Shown one piece after another: positions 46,030-59,135 of a stretch of 64,000 nucleotides of DNA. Position 1 is the stretch's first letter; the number at the start of each line of letters is the position of its first letter. A program made the position numbers and the translations under genes. Origin of the DNA: Rheum nobile. Its lineage: Eukaryota; Streptophyta; Magnoliopsida; Caryophyllales; Polygonaceae. The notes under the pieces are model-generated. The model saw nothing but the letters and a program-made list of their open reading frames with translations. It was not told where the DNA came from and ran no database searches. The stretch lies in the NCBI GenBank assembly GCA_027886185.1, contig WOAB01000109.1:7606501-7670500 (forward strand), written 5' to 3'.

Positions 46030-47900
46030 ATAGAATTAATACATGCTAAAGTCAATAGTGAGACACTTAAATTCCCTAAAGATATCTCTAGACCCCACTT
46101 TCAAATCCAAGGAATCCCTAAAGAAACTATAAAGAATATTTCATTAGCTCTTCATCTCACGATCATTGAAAGAATCGATCAAAAATTAAAAGGAAAAGAT
46201 AAGGAAATTAATTGTGTTGATAATTGCAACAATAGTACAAACACAGACTTCAGTAGCTCTTCAGACGATTCACGAAGTGAAGAATCCTCATCCGATGAAA
46301 AGGCTATAGAAACTTTACAAACATATTTTGAAGAAGATCCTCTCACCATAAATAAGCTAAGAAGAAACCATGGTAGACCATAAGCACATAAAAAAATATT
46401 TGGAAACACAGATACTAGAAATTTCTACTCTAGGCCTACACCTCCAGATCTTCAATATGAAGAAAGATCCAAGTTTAGAGCCACAGACTATAATGGACAG
46501 TCAGTTTATGAATGGAACATAGATGGTAAATCTGAGCATGAGATCCTCAATACCTTACAAGAAATGGGTATGGCTAATATAGCCTATGAAACCAATAGAA
46601 AAGATCCTAAGACTCGTGTTACTCTTATAGTTACCAGGTTTATAGGACAACTAAAAAATTGGTCGGATAATGCTCTGTCTTTCGAACAAAAAGAAGAAAT
46701 CTTTGAATTCATAAATGATGAAGGACATTCAGAACTCATCCATCAATTAATATATACCATTAGTATGCATTTTATAGGCAACCCTAGAGAAGAGATTCAA
46801 GCCAATAGGGAAATACTCTCCAACCTTAAATGCAGAAGAACCCTTAGTGACTATAGATGGTACAAAGATGTATTTTTGTCCTATGTCTATAAAAAAAGAT
46901 GATTGTAATAAGGGCTACTGGAAAGAACGTTTTGTCTCTGGTCTTCCTTCCTTATTTGTTAAAAGAATAAATCAAAAGATAAAAGCCGAAATACAGGCTG
47001 AAGAAATCCCATGGAAAGATATGACCTATGGTCAACTAACAGCCTTCATTAAAAAATAAGGATTAGCTCTTTGTTCTGAATTAAAAATCCATGCTAAATA
47101 TGGTAGAGAAAAAGGATCCAGTAGAAAAGAATTAGGTAATTTATGTGAAGCTTTTGGCCTACTCAAATTAGAACCACCCTCTCACAACAGAAAAACTTAT
47201 AAATGCAGACACAGAGAATTCAGACCTAACAACAAACCTGAAAGATCTAATTATCATACTAGAAAGAAATTTCAACCTAGGAAATCAAATAAAAGGTTAT
47301 TTGTTATAAATGTGGTAAACCATGCCATAAGTCCAATAATTGTAATCTCAGACAAAAAATCAATGAGGTCTGTCAAGATAACAATGACCTTAAAAATAAA
47401 CTAATGAAAATTCTCATAAAAGACACCTCTGAGGACAACTATCATCCTGACTCTTCAGATTCAGATAACTCTGGAACCACACAATTTTGCAATGTTATTA
47501 CTAAAAGTGATGAAAAGGAAGTCCTTTTTTGAAATAATAGACAAGCTTGAAGACCCACAAGTAAAACAAGAATATTTTATTAAACTCAAAGACTTAATAT
47601 TTAAAGAACAGAAATCTCTTCCTGAAGAACCTTTCAGCATCACTAAAGTTATTAATAAAAAAATCTCCTACCAATATATTTGCCTCTATTACAACTAAAG
47701 ATTTGCAGGTTGGGGTCAACAATCTTACAAAAGATGTCAAAGCTCTTAATGAACAATTATTAGTAAATGAAACCAAAGATCTAGAGCTTGAAACTAGAAT
47801 AGCTCACTTAGAGCTTTTAAACACCAATGAGGCCAGCTCTAGCTCGCACCACCCCGATTCTGACAATGAATTTGATATTAAGAATGAGTCCTTTGTTTAA
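46030..47900 (+). pseudogene. Viral ORF1: coat protein region with CCHC zinc knuckle
   Basis: Acidic Ser/Asp-rich stretch (about 46200-46330), then the capsid core at 46564-46902 (ARRANGED with LKNWSDNAL, IYTISMHFIG and NPREEIQANREIL) continuing after a frameshift at about 46890 (YWKERFVSGLPSLFVKRIN) to a TAA at 47057-47059. A basic region (HTRKKFQPRKSNKR) leads to the zinc knuckle CYKCGKPCHKSNNC at about 47308-47349, which sits one frame off. Further frameshifts near 47515 and 47690 precede a coiled-coil-like end (47703-47900). In this family the capsid packages the viral DNA genome. Confidence 0.75.
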
Positions 47901-49875
47901 GTTATAAGTAGAATTAATTTCCAAAAATGGTATATAGATATCACTATAAAAATAGGAGATTTTACTCTCTCTACTATTGCTCTCCTTGACAGTGGAGCAG
48001 ACCTTAACTGTATTTGCGAAGGCTTAATCCCTTCAAAATTCTACTACAAAAGTAACAAAAAGATTCATAATGCTAACGGAGGAAGAATGAGTCTAAGTTA
48101 CAAAATCCCTAAAGCCTCTATTTGCAACAATGGATATTGTTTTAAAAACTCCTCCATAATGGTTAAAGACCTTACCCAAGAAGTCATTCTAGGAACACCA
48201 TTTTTTACACAAATATACCCTTTTAGAGTAGACAGAAAAGGCATACATACTAAGATCGTAGGAAAAGAATTAAGCTTCAAATTTATTTCACCCATAAAAC
48301 AAAAAGATATTGCCACACTATAGTCCTCCTCTATAACTAGAACCATAAACCTAATAACAAAGAAAAGGTCATTAGTCCACTCTCTCACTAAAGAAATTAC
48401 ACACCTTAAGATAGAAGAGAAACTTCAAAACCCTAGTTTACAAAAACATATTCTTGATTTAGAAGAATTATTTAAAAGACGTGTTTGTTTTGATTCCCCT
48501 ACAGCCTTTTGGGAAAGAAAGAAAGAAAGAAACATCAGGTCTCACTTCCCTATGAAAAGGATTTTAAAGAAATAGATATTCCTACTAAAGCTAGACCTAT
48601 ACAAATGAATCAAGAGCTCCTATAATTTTGTAAAAAAGAAATTGACTCTCTCCTACAAAAGAATCTTATACGACCCTCCAAATCCCATTGGAGTTGTGCA
48701 ACCTTTTATGTTAACAATCAGGCTGAAAAAGAGAGAGGTGTCCCTAGACTAGCTATCAATTACAAACCTTTAAACAAAGCCCTACAATGGATTAGGTACC
48801 CCATTCCTAACAAAATAGATTTACTTAATAGACTTTCTGATTCTAATATATATTCAAAGTTTGACATGAAGAGCGGATTTTGGCAAATCCATATTGAAAA
48901 CAAAGATAGTCATAAAACAGTCTTCACTGTCCCATTTGAACATTACGAATGGAATGTAATGCCCTTTGGTCTAAAAATGCCCCTTCTGAATTTCAAAGAA
49001 TCATGAATGACATCTTTAATCCTTATTCAAGCTTTACAATAGTGTATATTGACGATGTTCTGGTTTTCTCCAAGAGTATCGATGAATACTTTAAGCATCT
49101 TAACATTTTCTTATCTATAATAGAAAAGAATGGTCTGGCAGTCTCTGCCCCTAAGATAAAATTATTCCAAACACTGATTAGATTTCTAGGACACAACATT
49201 TATAATCAGACAATCAAACCGATAAACAGAAGTATTGAATTTACTGATAGATTCCCAAACGAAATAAAAGATAAAAACCAGTTACAAAGATTCCTGGGAT
49301 GTCTAAACTACATCTCATATTTCTTCCCTAACCTTAGACAAATATGTGCTCCTTTATTCCAAAGACTTAAGAAAAATCCACCAGCTTGGACAAATGAACA
49401 CACTAAGGTGATCCAGCTCTTACAAGAAAAGGTTAAGTCCCTACCTTGTGCTAGTATTCCTCATCCTTCTGCTTTCATGATAGTCGAAACAGATGCCTCA
49501 GAATTAGGTTTTGGTGGAATTCTCAAACAAAGATTACCAAATCAAACTAAAGAATCCCTAGTTAGGTACTACTCTGGTGTTTGGTCTGGACCACAAAAGA
49601 ATTACAGTACAGTCAAAAAAGAAGTTTTATCTATTGTCTCTTGTATTTCTAAATTTCAAGATGATTTATATAATAAAGAATTTCTTCTTCGAGTAGACTG
49701 TCAGTCTGTTAAAGAAATTTTACAAAAAGATGTTCAAAATTTAGTTTCAAAACAGATTTTTGCCATATGGCAAGCTATTGTTTCGGTATTTGATTTCAAA
49801 ATAGAATTTATAAAGGGAAAAAATAATTCTTTACCTGATTTTCTTACTAGAGAATTTTTACAAGGAAAAACGTAA
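47901..49875 (+). pseudogene. Viral ORF1: aspartic protease, reverse transcriptase, RNase H
   Basis: The protease has LLDSGADLNCICEGLIP at about 47977-48027 and ILGTPFF downstream; TAG at 48321-48323. RT starts after a frameshift near 48535 and includes RPIQMNQEL, PRLAINYKPLNKAL, FDMKSGFWQIHI and the catalytic YIDDVLVFSKS at about 49047-49080. A TAA near 48625 and a frameshift at about 48978 disrupt it. The connection and RNase H follow in the long frame 48949-49875 (FLGCLNYIS, VETDASELGFGG, VDCQSVKEIL, LPDFLTREF). Reverse transcription of pregenomic RNA would be the role; the breaks preclude a full polyprotein. Confidence 0.88.
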
Positions 49876-50130
49876 CTTCTCATTCATGAAGTTGTTTTTC
49901 GATCTCAAAAAATAGACTTATTATCGATAGGGAGTTTATGCCAAGAGAAAACATTTGAATTATTTTAAACGAGAATCCAACTTTTCTCACTTGTTACCTA
50001 CCATGAGAGAACATTTGCAAAAAGGAATGATAGAAAGCTGTGAAAAAAAAAAGCATTGCTAGGCTACTTGAGCTAGCACAAGAAGAACTAATTGAACATC
50101 TTAAGATCGACGAAATCCCATACTAATTAA

Positions 50131-51565
50131 ATGTTCATTTCTACAACTATGGATTCCACTGGGAAAAAAACAGACACCCCAAGACTACATTAGTCCATCA
50201 TCTTCCTTTTCTTTAGTCCCAGTCCATAATAAGTTTCAAACCCTCTCTGATTTTCTACCACTTTCATACAATCAGCCCATTTGGCTCCAAAAACCCCTAC
50301 TAAAATAGCCCACAAAAAAGATGGCCCATATTACCAATACTTTCTAAAAACAAGCCCTATCACTCCAGTTTATCTCACACCAGAACACAACCCTATTGGA
50401 CAAGCCAATATAGACCCATATCTCATAAAACTCTTCCCTTTCGATTTTCATTGGTTCCCCGAAAACCTTTCTAAAAATCAAAAATTCTACGAATTCATCC
50501 TTGTAGACTCGGGATCCATTGAAGTCTCCCACAACATGTGTACTCCCGCATCTCCTACTCCAAATGCAAAATACTTAAAGTCCTTACCATAACAGAATGG
50601 TCTGACCCCTGGACCTTGAAACCATTCTCTCTTCCACATGCCATCTCTAACCTTCCAGGCTATACCTACCAAGACTACAAAAATGCCTGGGAAAGAACTT
50701 TCCTCCTCAGACCCTTCAACCACTCTTGATTCTTTTTCTTTGACAGACTCTACTCAGATAACTTTCCTATCTGGTTTTATGACTGGTGGCTTACTTTCGG
50801 GGCCACTAAAGAAATATATCCTTTTGAAATAACAATAGTATATAACTACTACCTACACTACTCTCTAGACTAAGGATGGGCATCCGGTCCGGACCGGACC
50901 GGATACATACGGTCTGGTCTAGACCGGCGGACCGGATACGTACGGTCCGGTCTAGACCGGCGGACCGTAAACATTTTAAAGTATGGACCGTGGACCGGTT
51001 CGGACCGGGAAGACCGGATTTCATATTTTTCGGCATTTAAAGGGTTTGATTACGGTCCGGACTGTAAAAATTACGGTCTAAACCGGACCGTAAAAATACC
51101 CCAAAAAATGTTTTAAACCATTTTTTTAATTTTTACGGTCCGGACCGTAAGACCGAAAATGTAAAATTCCCGGACCGTGGACCGGACCGTAAATTTACGG
51201 TCCGAACCGGTCCGGTCTTACGGTCCGGTCTATTTTTGCCCATCCTTACTCTAGACCAACCCTTTACTAAATCCTTGCGTTTTCACCGTGACTTTGGTGT
51301 TGCTTGGAATTTCTGTTGGACATATGAAACCCTACAGACTCATCCCAAAGACTTTCCTCTTACTCTTTGCAGACGTTTCAAGGTTAGATGGTGGGAAAAA
51401 TTCCTTATCTCCACCCGCACCATTGAAAAAATAAAAATAGTTTTGCAACAAAAGAAGATTAAGTCATTACCTATCCCCAAACTCAATCCTTTACCAACCT
51501 ATACACCCACATTTGACAAAAATCCATACTCCTTCACCTCCACAAGAGCAACTCAAGCAATGTGA
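50131..51565 (+). pseudogene. Viral ORF2, unknown function, split by a MITE
   Basis: ATG at 50131 begins a Ser/Thr-rich start that changes frame twice before the open stretch 50281-50592 (DGPYYQYFLKTSP, LFPFDFHWFPENL). Another frame shift leads to 50600-50870 (TITEWSDPWTLKPF, WWLTFGATKEIYPFEI). The hAT MITE follows, after which the frame resumes (51257-51565: FGVAWNFCWTYETLQT, LCRRFKVRWWEKF). A second ORF of unknown function at this place is a feature of florendoviruses. No catalytic motif is visible. Confidence 0.65.
50871..51248. mobile_element. hAT-type MITE, 378 bp
   Basis: Perfect 12-bp terminal inverted repeats TAAGGATGGGCA/TGCCCATCCTTA and an 8-bp target duplication CTCTAGAC (50863-50870 and 51249-51256), both diagnostic of hAT. 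The interior is made of the palindrome GGTCCGGACC and variants (ACGGTCCGG, CCGGACCGT) in both orientations. No coding capacity. Confidence 0.93.
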
Positions 51566-52101
51566 AGAATTCAAAGCTTTCCAAAAGTTCAAGGCCTAGG
51601 GAAAATAATGTTGGGTTGATAGTTGCGAAAGCCCAGATTGAACTCCACCTCCTTCTCCAGTTGATGACCCAGAACAGTTCGCACAAGACCCTTACGCAAT
51701 GTAAATAAAACTTTTTTTATTTAGGGGAGTATGATCTATGATCTAGCTTGTTCATTTTTCAATTATAACACCCCTGTAAGTTACTACCCTTTAGTCTTTA
51801 AGAATAAGAAAAAAAAACTACTCCATCAGCAAACAACAGTCCACTTGCAGCAACAATACAGCAGTCCACTTGCAGCAACAAACAAAATAAGTTCCACTCA
51901 CAACAGTAACACGCCCTCTCAGAAGATAAGAGACGCCCTTTCAAAAAGCAAAAAGAAATCACAACGTGGCCAACACACCACCGTTCAACAAAAGAAGAAT
52001 CAAACAACAAACAGCCCCACTCACTACAGCAAAAATCACTTGTGATAAAACAGTTCTAAAAAACTGTACGGACAGAACATGCTCAACTATCCCTCTTTCC
52101 C

Positions 52102-52108
52102 TATAAAA
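52102..52108 (+). promoter_or_regulatory. Viral promoter TATA box
   Basis: TATAAAA in CCCTATAAAAGAG, followed about 30 bp later by a CATCACATTTC-type start region and a structured leader. It fits the pregenomic RNA promoter that lies downstream of the last ORF in caulimovirids. Confidence 0.65.
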
Positions 52109-52419
52109 GAGTAAGTCCTCATTTGTTTGAGGCATCACATTTCAGAGAGAGAAAACATCCAAAAGAAACCTCTGCAATCCTAAGCCTTCTTTAGAAGTTT
52201 TTCGAAGTTTTTCAAGATCCCAACAGTTTTAGATAATAGTGTGTAAGACCTCCGTTTTAAAACGTCCTATTACTTTTTGTAATTTTGTTTTAATAACAAT
52301 TTTAAGAACAGTTCATATTTCTCTCTCTCTTGTTGTTCTTAGAGTTACTATTCAAAAAAGTTACTGTTCATTTTACTATTCACAGCATTTTATCAGCATT
52401 TTCACAACCTAGGTCAACT

Positions 52420-52431
52420 TGGCATCAGAGC
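52420..52431 (+). promoter_or_regulatory. Viral Met-tRNA primer site at the integration junction
   Basis: TGGCATCAGAGC, one substitution from the initiator-Met primer site TGGTATCAGAGC. The viral homology ends here and the second copy of the MULE end begins with GCTAGGGTC (52430), sharing a few bases. Confidence 0.7.
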
Positions 52432-55128
52432 TAGGGTCTCAATCGTCAGTCGCTTCGTCATCTTCGACATCTACGAAAAAATTCGACTTCATCTATTTGT
52501 CATCCTCCTTCTCTTCTTCTTCACTTTGAACCCAATCATTTTCCTCATCACTACTATCCTCACCACTATGATACATCTTTAAAATTAGGAGAAGAACAAT
52601 TTCGGTTTCTTGCAAGAGCTTCGGGTACTAATAGGAAGAAATAGATTCGTTAGAATGTTATCGTTTAGTGCGCTTACACCAACGGTAATATTCAGTTAAG
52701 CGTACCAAACGATAACATTCTAACGGATCCATTAGAATGATAGCCGTTGGAAAGACAACACAGGCCATTAATGGGCCGACCCAATTAGATTTACACGATT
52801 AACTTAAGCGCATACTAATGCGCTTAAGTTAAGTGTGTAAATCTAACAAAGACAGTTACGGCCACCAATACACATGTGCGTTGAACTTAAGCGTATGCGT
52901 GTGCGTTGAACTTAAGCGTATGCGTGTGCGCTTAACTTAAGCGTGTATGTCCCTAAGCTGTCTTTTTAAAATACTCATTATACCCCTACGCGCTTAACAT
53001 AAACGCACAAAACCGTGATGGCGCTGCTATGTTAAGCGCACATAATGTAACACCCCCAAATATATCCTTGAAAGTATTACCGCCAGTGGCCTCAGATTAC
53101 CCATCTGAAGTCACCCAAGCCTTAACCATTTTATAATAACCATAAAATAACACCAATCATATCAAATATCATAAAATTTATTCAAACCAAAGTCACGGAT
53201 TACATCTGTAAATCCCAAATACATCCAAAATACAGAATTGTTTCAATACAACGGAAGTCTTTTAATAAATTTCATAATGGTCTTGATCAATGCGATCACA
53301 CGCCTAGGATCTTCAACCTTGAGAAAACTCTTAAAAACAACATTTGCCTTCATCGTCGCGTACTAGCCTTCACGGAAGGGAAGTTTTCCTGATGTGTCGT
53401 ATGAGACGGATGACACCAGCCAACCATGCAAGGGAAATAAACCGGTTAGTTAGTCTAATGAAAGACTATGCAAGGGTAAAACAGAAAGGCTCTAAGTAGT
53501 CGTATTAGGTTACACATGTCGTTTCTCGAATAATAACCGATGACGACAGTGAACCTCAACACTCCTACGGAAATATACGAAACAGTATGAACAAGAGAAG
53601 ACTCCAAAAGATCGAATCTTACGGGAACGTATGAAGAGAAGACTCCAAAAGATCTAGTCTTATCGGAAAGTATGACAAGTGTTTGAAAACGTTATAATTT
53701 CACACAAGCGTTTAAAATGACTTGACCATTTGGGTCCACGACCAACCTCACCGCGCAATGCGAATTCAGATTTGGAAGGAGGACTTACTTTAATCGAAGT
53801 CCGGGCGGTTTCCACGTTGTACTCCTCGCCCGAGGGTATATTAATTATGTGCATAATCACAGTTATCTTATTTAATTCCAAAACGTATATTCACGTTACA
53901 GCTTTTATCATATAAATATATCATCTCGATACGAGAGATATCTTGAGAACATTTCCCGAAAGTTTGGCACCAGCTATGTGCACCACCTCTATACTCGGAT
54001 AGGGGTAGGTCATGACCAGGAAAGGGTGTTAGGGCTTGGACATCCTACGCACCACGGTTATAAAGAAACAGCCAGCACTCGCAATGAGATATATAGCGTT
54101 CCTACGAATACTCGTTCTAACTATATATTAAGTTCACACATAAAATCCACACCAATACCATCACGGTAATAACAGATATAATAGCGTTGTTTCTAGTAGT
54201 ATATACAACCTATAATAATATCGCGTTTTAAATCACGCATTTATAAAATCTGTTCCCAAACGAAAACAACACTTCATCCCAATTTAATTAACAATTAAAA
54301 TAATTGATAATTAACGAAAACATGGAATGATAAGCAAGAGCGAACCGTCACTTGCCTTAATCGAGACGAACGTAGATTGTCGGGTTTCGGGTATCTGGGA
54401 ACTGGAAACGGAATCTGGTTACGGATTCCTACGACGACAACGAACCCACGACGAAACCCTAGGTTAAACTCGATACGAATAATAATACGAATCTAAAGAA
54501 ACGAAAGGAACGAGGGTCCCATCTGTGACCGGCTCGTCCAAAGCCACGATCGCGCTTGCTAAGGCAAGCCGCGGTCGCGGTTTTTGGATTCCATGGTCGC
54601 GGATTTCTGGGCACCATCCGTGGTCGCGGTGTTCATAGCCGCGATCGCGGATCCTTCCCAGACGCGACTCTGAAAGACGAAACGAGGCTCACCGGCGACG
54701 CAAGCGAGGGCTGCTTGGCTGCGAACGATGCTCACCACCTTCCCAAGCTTCCAATGCACTAGGACAACCACCAAGGACTCCGGCGAGAGCTCCGGCACGA
54801 GCAAGAATTTCGGCGAAGGAAAAACGAGGCAACAGAGAGCGAGAGGGAGATCGGAAATGTGGATGAAGAATTCCACACGCAGAAGCCTCCCTTATATAGG
54901 CCACCGAGGAGCTCAACGCCGAGAAGGCGAATCGCTCGGCCTCCCCTCGGCGAAACGGCGGAGCTCCAACCGGCGTAACGCGAAGGGAAGACGATGCTAA
55001 GTCAGTTTCCGCGATCGCGGAAGTTCTTCCGCGGTCGCGGAAATGCCGCGTTTGCATCTGCTTGCCCTGTGAAAGGTTTTACTCACGGATTCAACCCCTT
55101 AAATGAATACTCGTATTCATAAAAATAC

Positions 55129-58100
55129 GGGAAACTTGTTTGCACCCGAAAATTTTGTGTTTCGCACCGCTTTTAAACGCAACGTTGTAGCGTTTAAAAA
55201 AAATAAAAATTGAACGCTAAGTCGTTGCGTTTAAACTGAACCGGTTCAACTTTCTGAACCGGTTCAGTTTAAACGCAACGACGTAGCGTTTAAGCTTTTA
55301 ATAAAAAAAAAAAAAAAAAAAGTAATCTGGTTAAAAAAAAACGGTTCAATTTAAACGCTACGCCGTTGCGTTTAAAAAAAAAAATCAAAATTGCACTTTT
55401 TTCCATAATCATGTAGAGAATTTCAATACGAGTCCGTACATATAAAATTCGTCCAAAACGGACATCGTTTGCCCCTCCAAAAGCCCAAAAAATGAAGTTT
55501 TCCTATCTTTTTTTTAGCAATTTGGTGCCCAGCATATAGCGCATTGTAGTGAATTTTTTTGGTATTTTCGGCATTTTTCTACTATAATTTTCTATAAAAT
55601 AGTAATACGAGTATATAACTATACGTTAGAACCATAATATAAAATTATAGTATATAACTATAGTATATAGCAATAATATATAACTATACAATATAACAAT
55701 ATTATATAATTATACGATATAACAATAGCATATAGCTATAGTATATAACAATACGATATAACAATAGTATATAGCTATAGTATATAACTATATGATATAA
55801 CCATAGTATATAACTATAGTATATAACTATATGATATAAAATTTGTATATAACCATAGTATGTTAGAACCATAATATATAACAATAGTATATAACAATAC
55901 GATATAACCATAGTATATAACTATACGATATAACAATAGTATATAACTATACGATATAACCATAGTATATAACTATACGATATAACCATAGTATATAATT
56001 ATACGATATAACAATAGTATATAACTATACGATATAACAATAGTATATAGCTATAGTATATAACTATACGATATAACCATAGTATATATAACTATACGAT
56101 ATAACTATACGATATAACAATAGTATATAACTATACAATATAAAACTTATATATAACCATAGTATGTTAGAACCATAATATATAATTATAGTATATAATT
56201 ATACAATATAACAATAGTATATAACTATACGATATAACAATAGTATATAACTATACGATATAACAATAGTATAAAGCTATACGATATAACCATAATATAT
56301 AATTATACGATATAACAATAATATATAACTATACCATATAACAATAGTATATAACTATACAATATAACAATAGTATATAGCTATACGATATAACCATAAT
56401 ATATAATTATGCGATATAACAATAATATATAACTATACGATATAACAATAGTATATAACTATACGATATAACAATAGTATATAGCTATACGATATAACAA
56501 TAGTATATAGGTATACGATATAACCATAGTATATAATTATACGATATAACAATAGTATATACCTATACCATATAACAATAGTATATAGCTATAGGATATA
56601 ACCATAGTATATAATTATACGATATAACAATAGTATATAACTATACGATATAACAATAGTATATAGCTATACGATATAACCATAGTATATAATTATACGA
56701 TATAACAATAGTATATAACTATACGATATGACAATAGTATATAACTATACGATATAACAATAGTATATAGCTATACGATATAACAATAGTATATAGGTAT
56801 ACGATATAACTATACGTAATAACCATAGTATATATATAACTATACGATATAACAATAATATATAACTATAGTATATAACTATAGTATATAACTATACGAT
56901 ATAACCATAGTATATAACTATAGTATATAACTATATGATATAAAATTTGTATATAACCATAGTACTTTAGAACCATAATATATAATTATAGTATATAACT
57001 ATACGATATAAAATTTGTATATAACCATAGTACGTTAGAACCATAATATATAACAATAGTATATAACTATACGATATAACCATAGTATATAACTATACGA
57101 TATAACAATAGTATATAACTATACGATATAACAATAGTATATAGCTATACGATATAACCATAGTATATAGCTATACGATATAACCATAGTATATAATTAT
57201 ACGATATAACAATATTATATAGCTATACGATATAACCATAGTATATATATAACTATACGATATAACAATAGTATATAACTATAGTATATAACTATACGAT
57301 ATAACCATAGTATATAACCATAGTATATAACTATAGTGTATAACTATAGTGTATAACTATATGATATAAAATTTGTATATAACCATGGTACTTTAGAACC
57401 ATAATATATAATTATACTATTATAGTATATAACTATACGATATAACCATAGTATATATATAACTATACGATATAACAATAGTATATAACTATACAATATA
57501 ACCATAGTATATAACTATAGGATATAACTATAGGATATAACTATAGGATATAACCATAGTATATAAGTATACGATATAACAATAGTATATAACTATACGA
57601 TATAACAATAGTATATAACTATACGATATAACCATAATATATAATTATACGATAGAACCATAGTATATATATAACTATACGATACAATCATAGTATATAT
57701 ATAACTATACGATATAACAATAGTATATAACTATACGATATAACCATAGTGTATAACTATAGGATATAACCATAAGATATAACCAAATTTGATATAACCA
57801 TAGTATATAACTATAGGATATAACCATAGTATATAATTATACGATATAACAATAGTATATAGCTATAGTATATAACAATAGTATATAACTATAGGATATA
57901 ATAATAGTATATAGCTATAGTATATAACAGTAGTATATAACTATACGATATAACCATAGTATATAGCTATAGTATATAACTATACGATATAACCATAGTA
58001 TATATATAACTATACGATATAAAAATAGTATATAACTATACGATATAACTATAAGATATAACCATAGTATATATTTATACGATATAACAATAGTATATAA

Positions 58101-59135
58101 CTATAGTATATAACAATATGATATAACAATATTATATAGCTATACGATATAACCATAGTATATAACTATAGGATATAACCATAGTATATAACTATAGGAT
58201 ATAACCATAAGATATAACCAAATTGGATATAACTATAAGATATAACCATAATATATAACTATAGGATATAACCATATTATATAACTATAGAACATAACCA
58301 TAGTATATAACTAAGAATATAACCGTAGTATATAACTATAAGATATAACCAAATTGATAACTATAAGATATAACCATAGTATATAAATATATGATATAAC
58401 CATAGTATATAACTATTCGTTAGAACCATAATATATAATTATAGTATATAACCATTGTATATAACTATACGATATAACAATAGTATATATATATAACTAT
58501 ATGATATAACAATAGTATATAGCTATAGTATATAACAATACAATATATCAATAGTATATAACTATACGATATAACCATAGTATATAATTATACGATATAA
58601 CAATAGTATATAGCTATAGTATATAAATGAACGAAATTATTCAAAACTATAGTATTAAAATTTTATACAAAATTATAGTAGAAAAATGTTGAAAATACCA
58701 AAAATTTTCACTACAATGCGCTATATGTTGGGCACCAAATTGTAAAAAAAAATGGGTAGGAAGGCTTCGTTTTTAGGCTTTTGGAGGGACAAACGATGTC
58801 CGTTTTGGACAAATTTTATATGTACGGACTCATATTGAAATTCTCTACATGATTATGGAAAAAAATGCAATTTTGATTTTTTTTTAACGCAACGACGTAG
58901 CGTTTAAAACTTAATCGGCTCGATTAAACCAAGTCTATTTTAAACGCTACGACGTAGCGTTTAACTTCGACCCGGTTTAATCGAGCCGATATCGTTTTTT
59001 TTAATCTCAATAAATAAATAAAAATAAAAAAATCTCTCATGCCATATAATAGCGTTTAAAAAAAAGTTAAACGCTACCTCGTAGCGTTCAACTTGCGGTG
59101 CGAAATCAAAAAAGAGCGGTGCAAAGGAGAACCCC
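55129..59135. mobile_element. 4.0-kb terminal-inverted-repeat element full of satellite
   Basis: Ends GGGAAACTTGTTTGCACC and, inverted, GGGGTTCTCCTTTGCACC. Flanks TAAAAATAC (55120-55128) and TAAAAATAT (59136-59144) make a 9-bp target duplication with one mismatch, or 8 bp exact. Terminal inverted regions are about 450-500 bp and include repeated palindromes AACGCTACGACGTAGCGTT, the phrases TTTCCATAATCATGTAGAG and CAAAACGGACATCGTTTG, and GCATATAGCGCATTGTAGTG. No transposase. Size of the duplication and GGG ends suggest a non-autonomous MULE; an 8-bp duplication would instead fit hAT. Confidence 0.85.
55600..58630. repeat. 26-bp AT-rich satellite array
   Basis: About 3 kb of units like TATAACTATACGATATAAC plus AATAG, period about 26 bp, roughly a hundred copies with local higher-order blocks. 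Same unit as at 12045-13800. Long frames here are artefacts. Confidence 0.92.

Larger units (their letters stand above)
45043..52431 (+). mobile_element. Endogenous florendovirus-like pararetrovirus
   Basis: A 7.4-kb integrated caulimovirid sequence in one orientation: end of movement protein, coat protein with a CCHC knuckle, aspartic protease, RT-RNase H, a second ORF, promoter, leader and a Met-type primer site at the right end. The two-ORF layout fits florendoviruses (Petuvirus-related). The N-terminal part of the movement protein and everything between primer site and that point are missing at the left junction. At least nine frame breaks make it non-functional. It is bracketed by the two copies of the MULE end. 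No integrase is encoded, as expected for the family. Confidence 0.85.

Noticed and set aside
55702..55911. Tyr/Ile-rich frame
   Set aside because: Pure translation of the 26-bp satellite.
55600..58630. Possible CRISPR-like array because of regular short repeats
   Set aside because: Contiguous satellite without unique spacers, in plant nuclear DNA.
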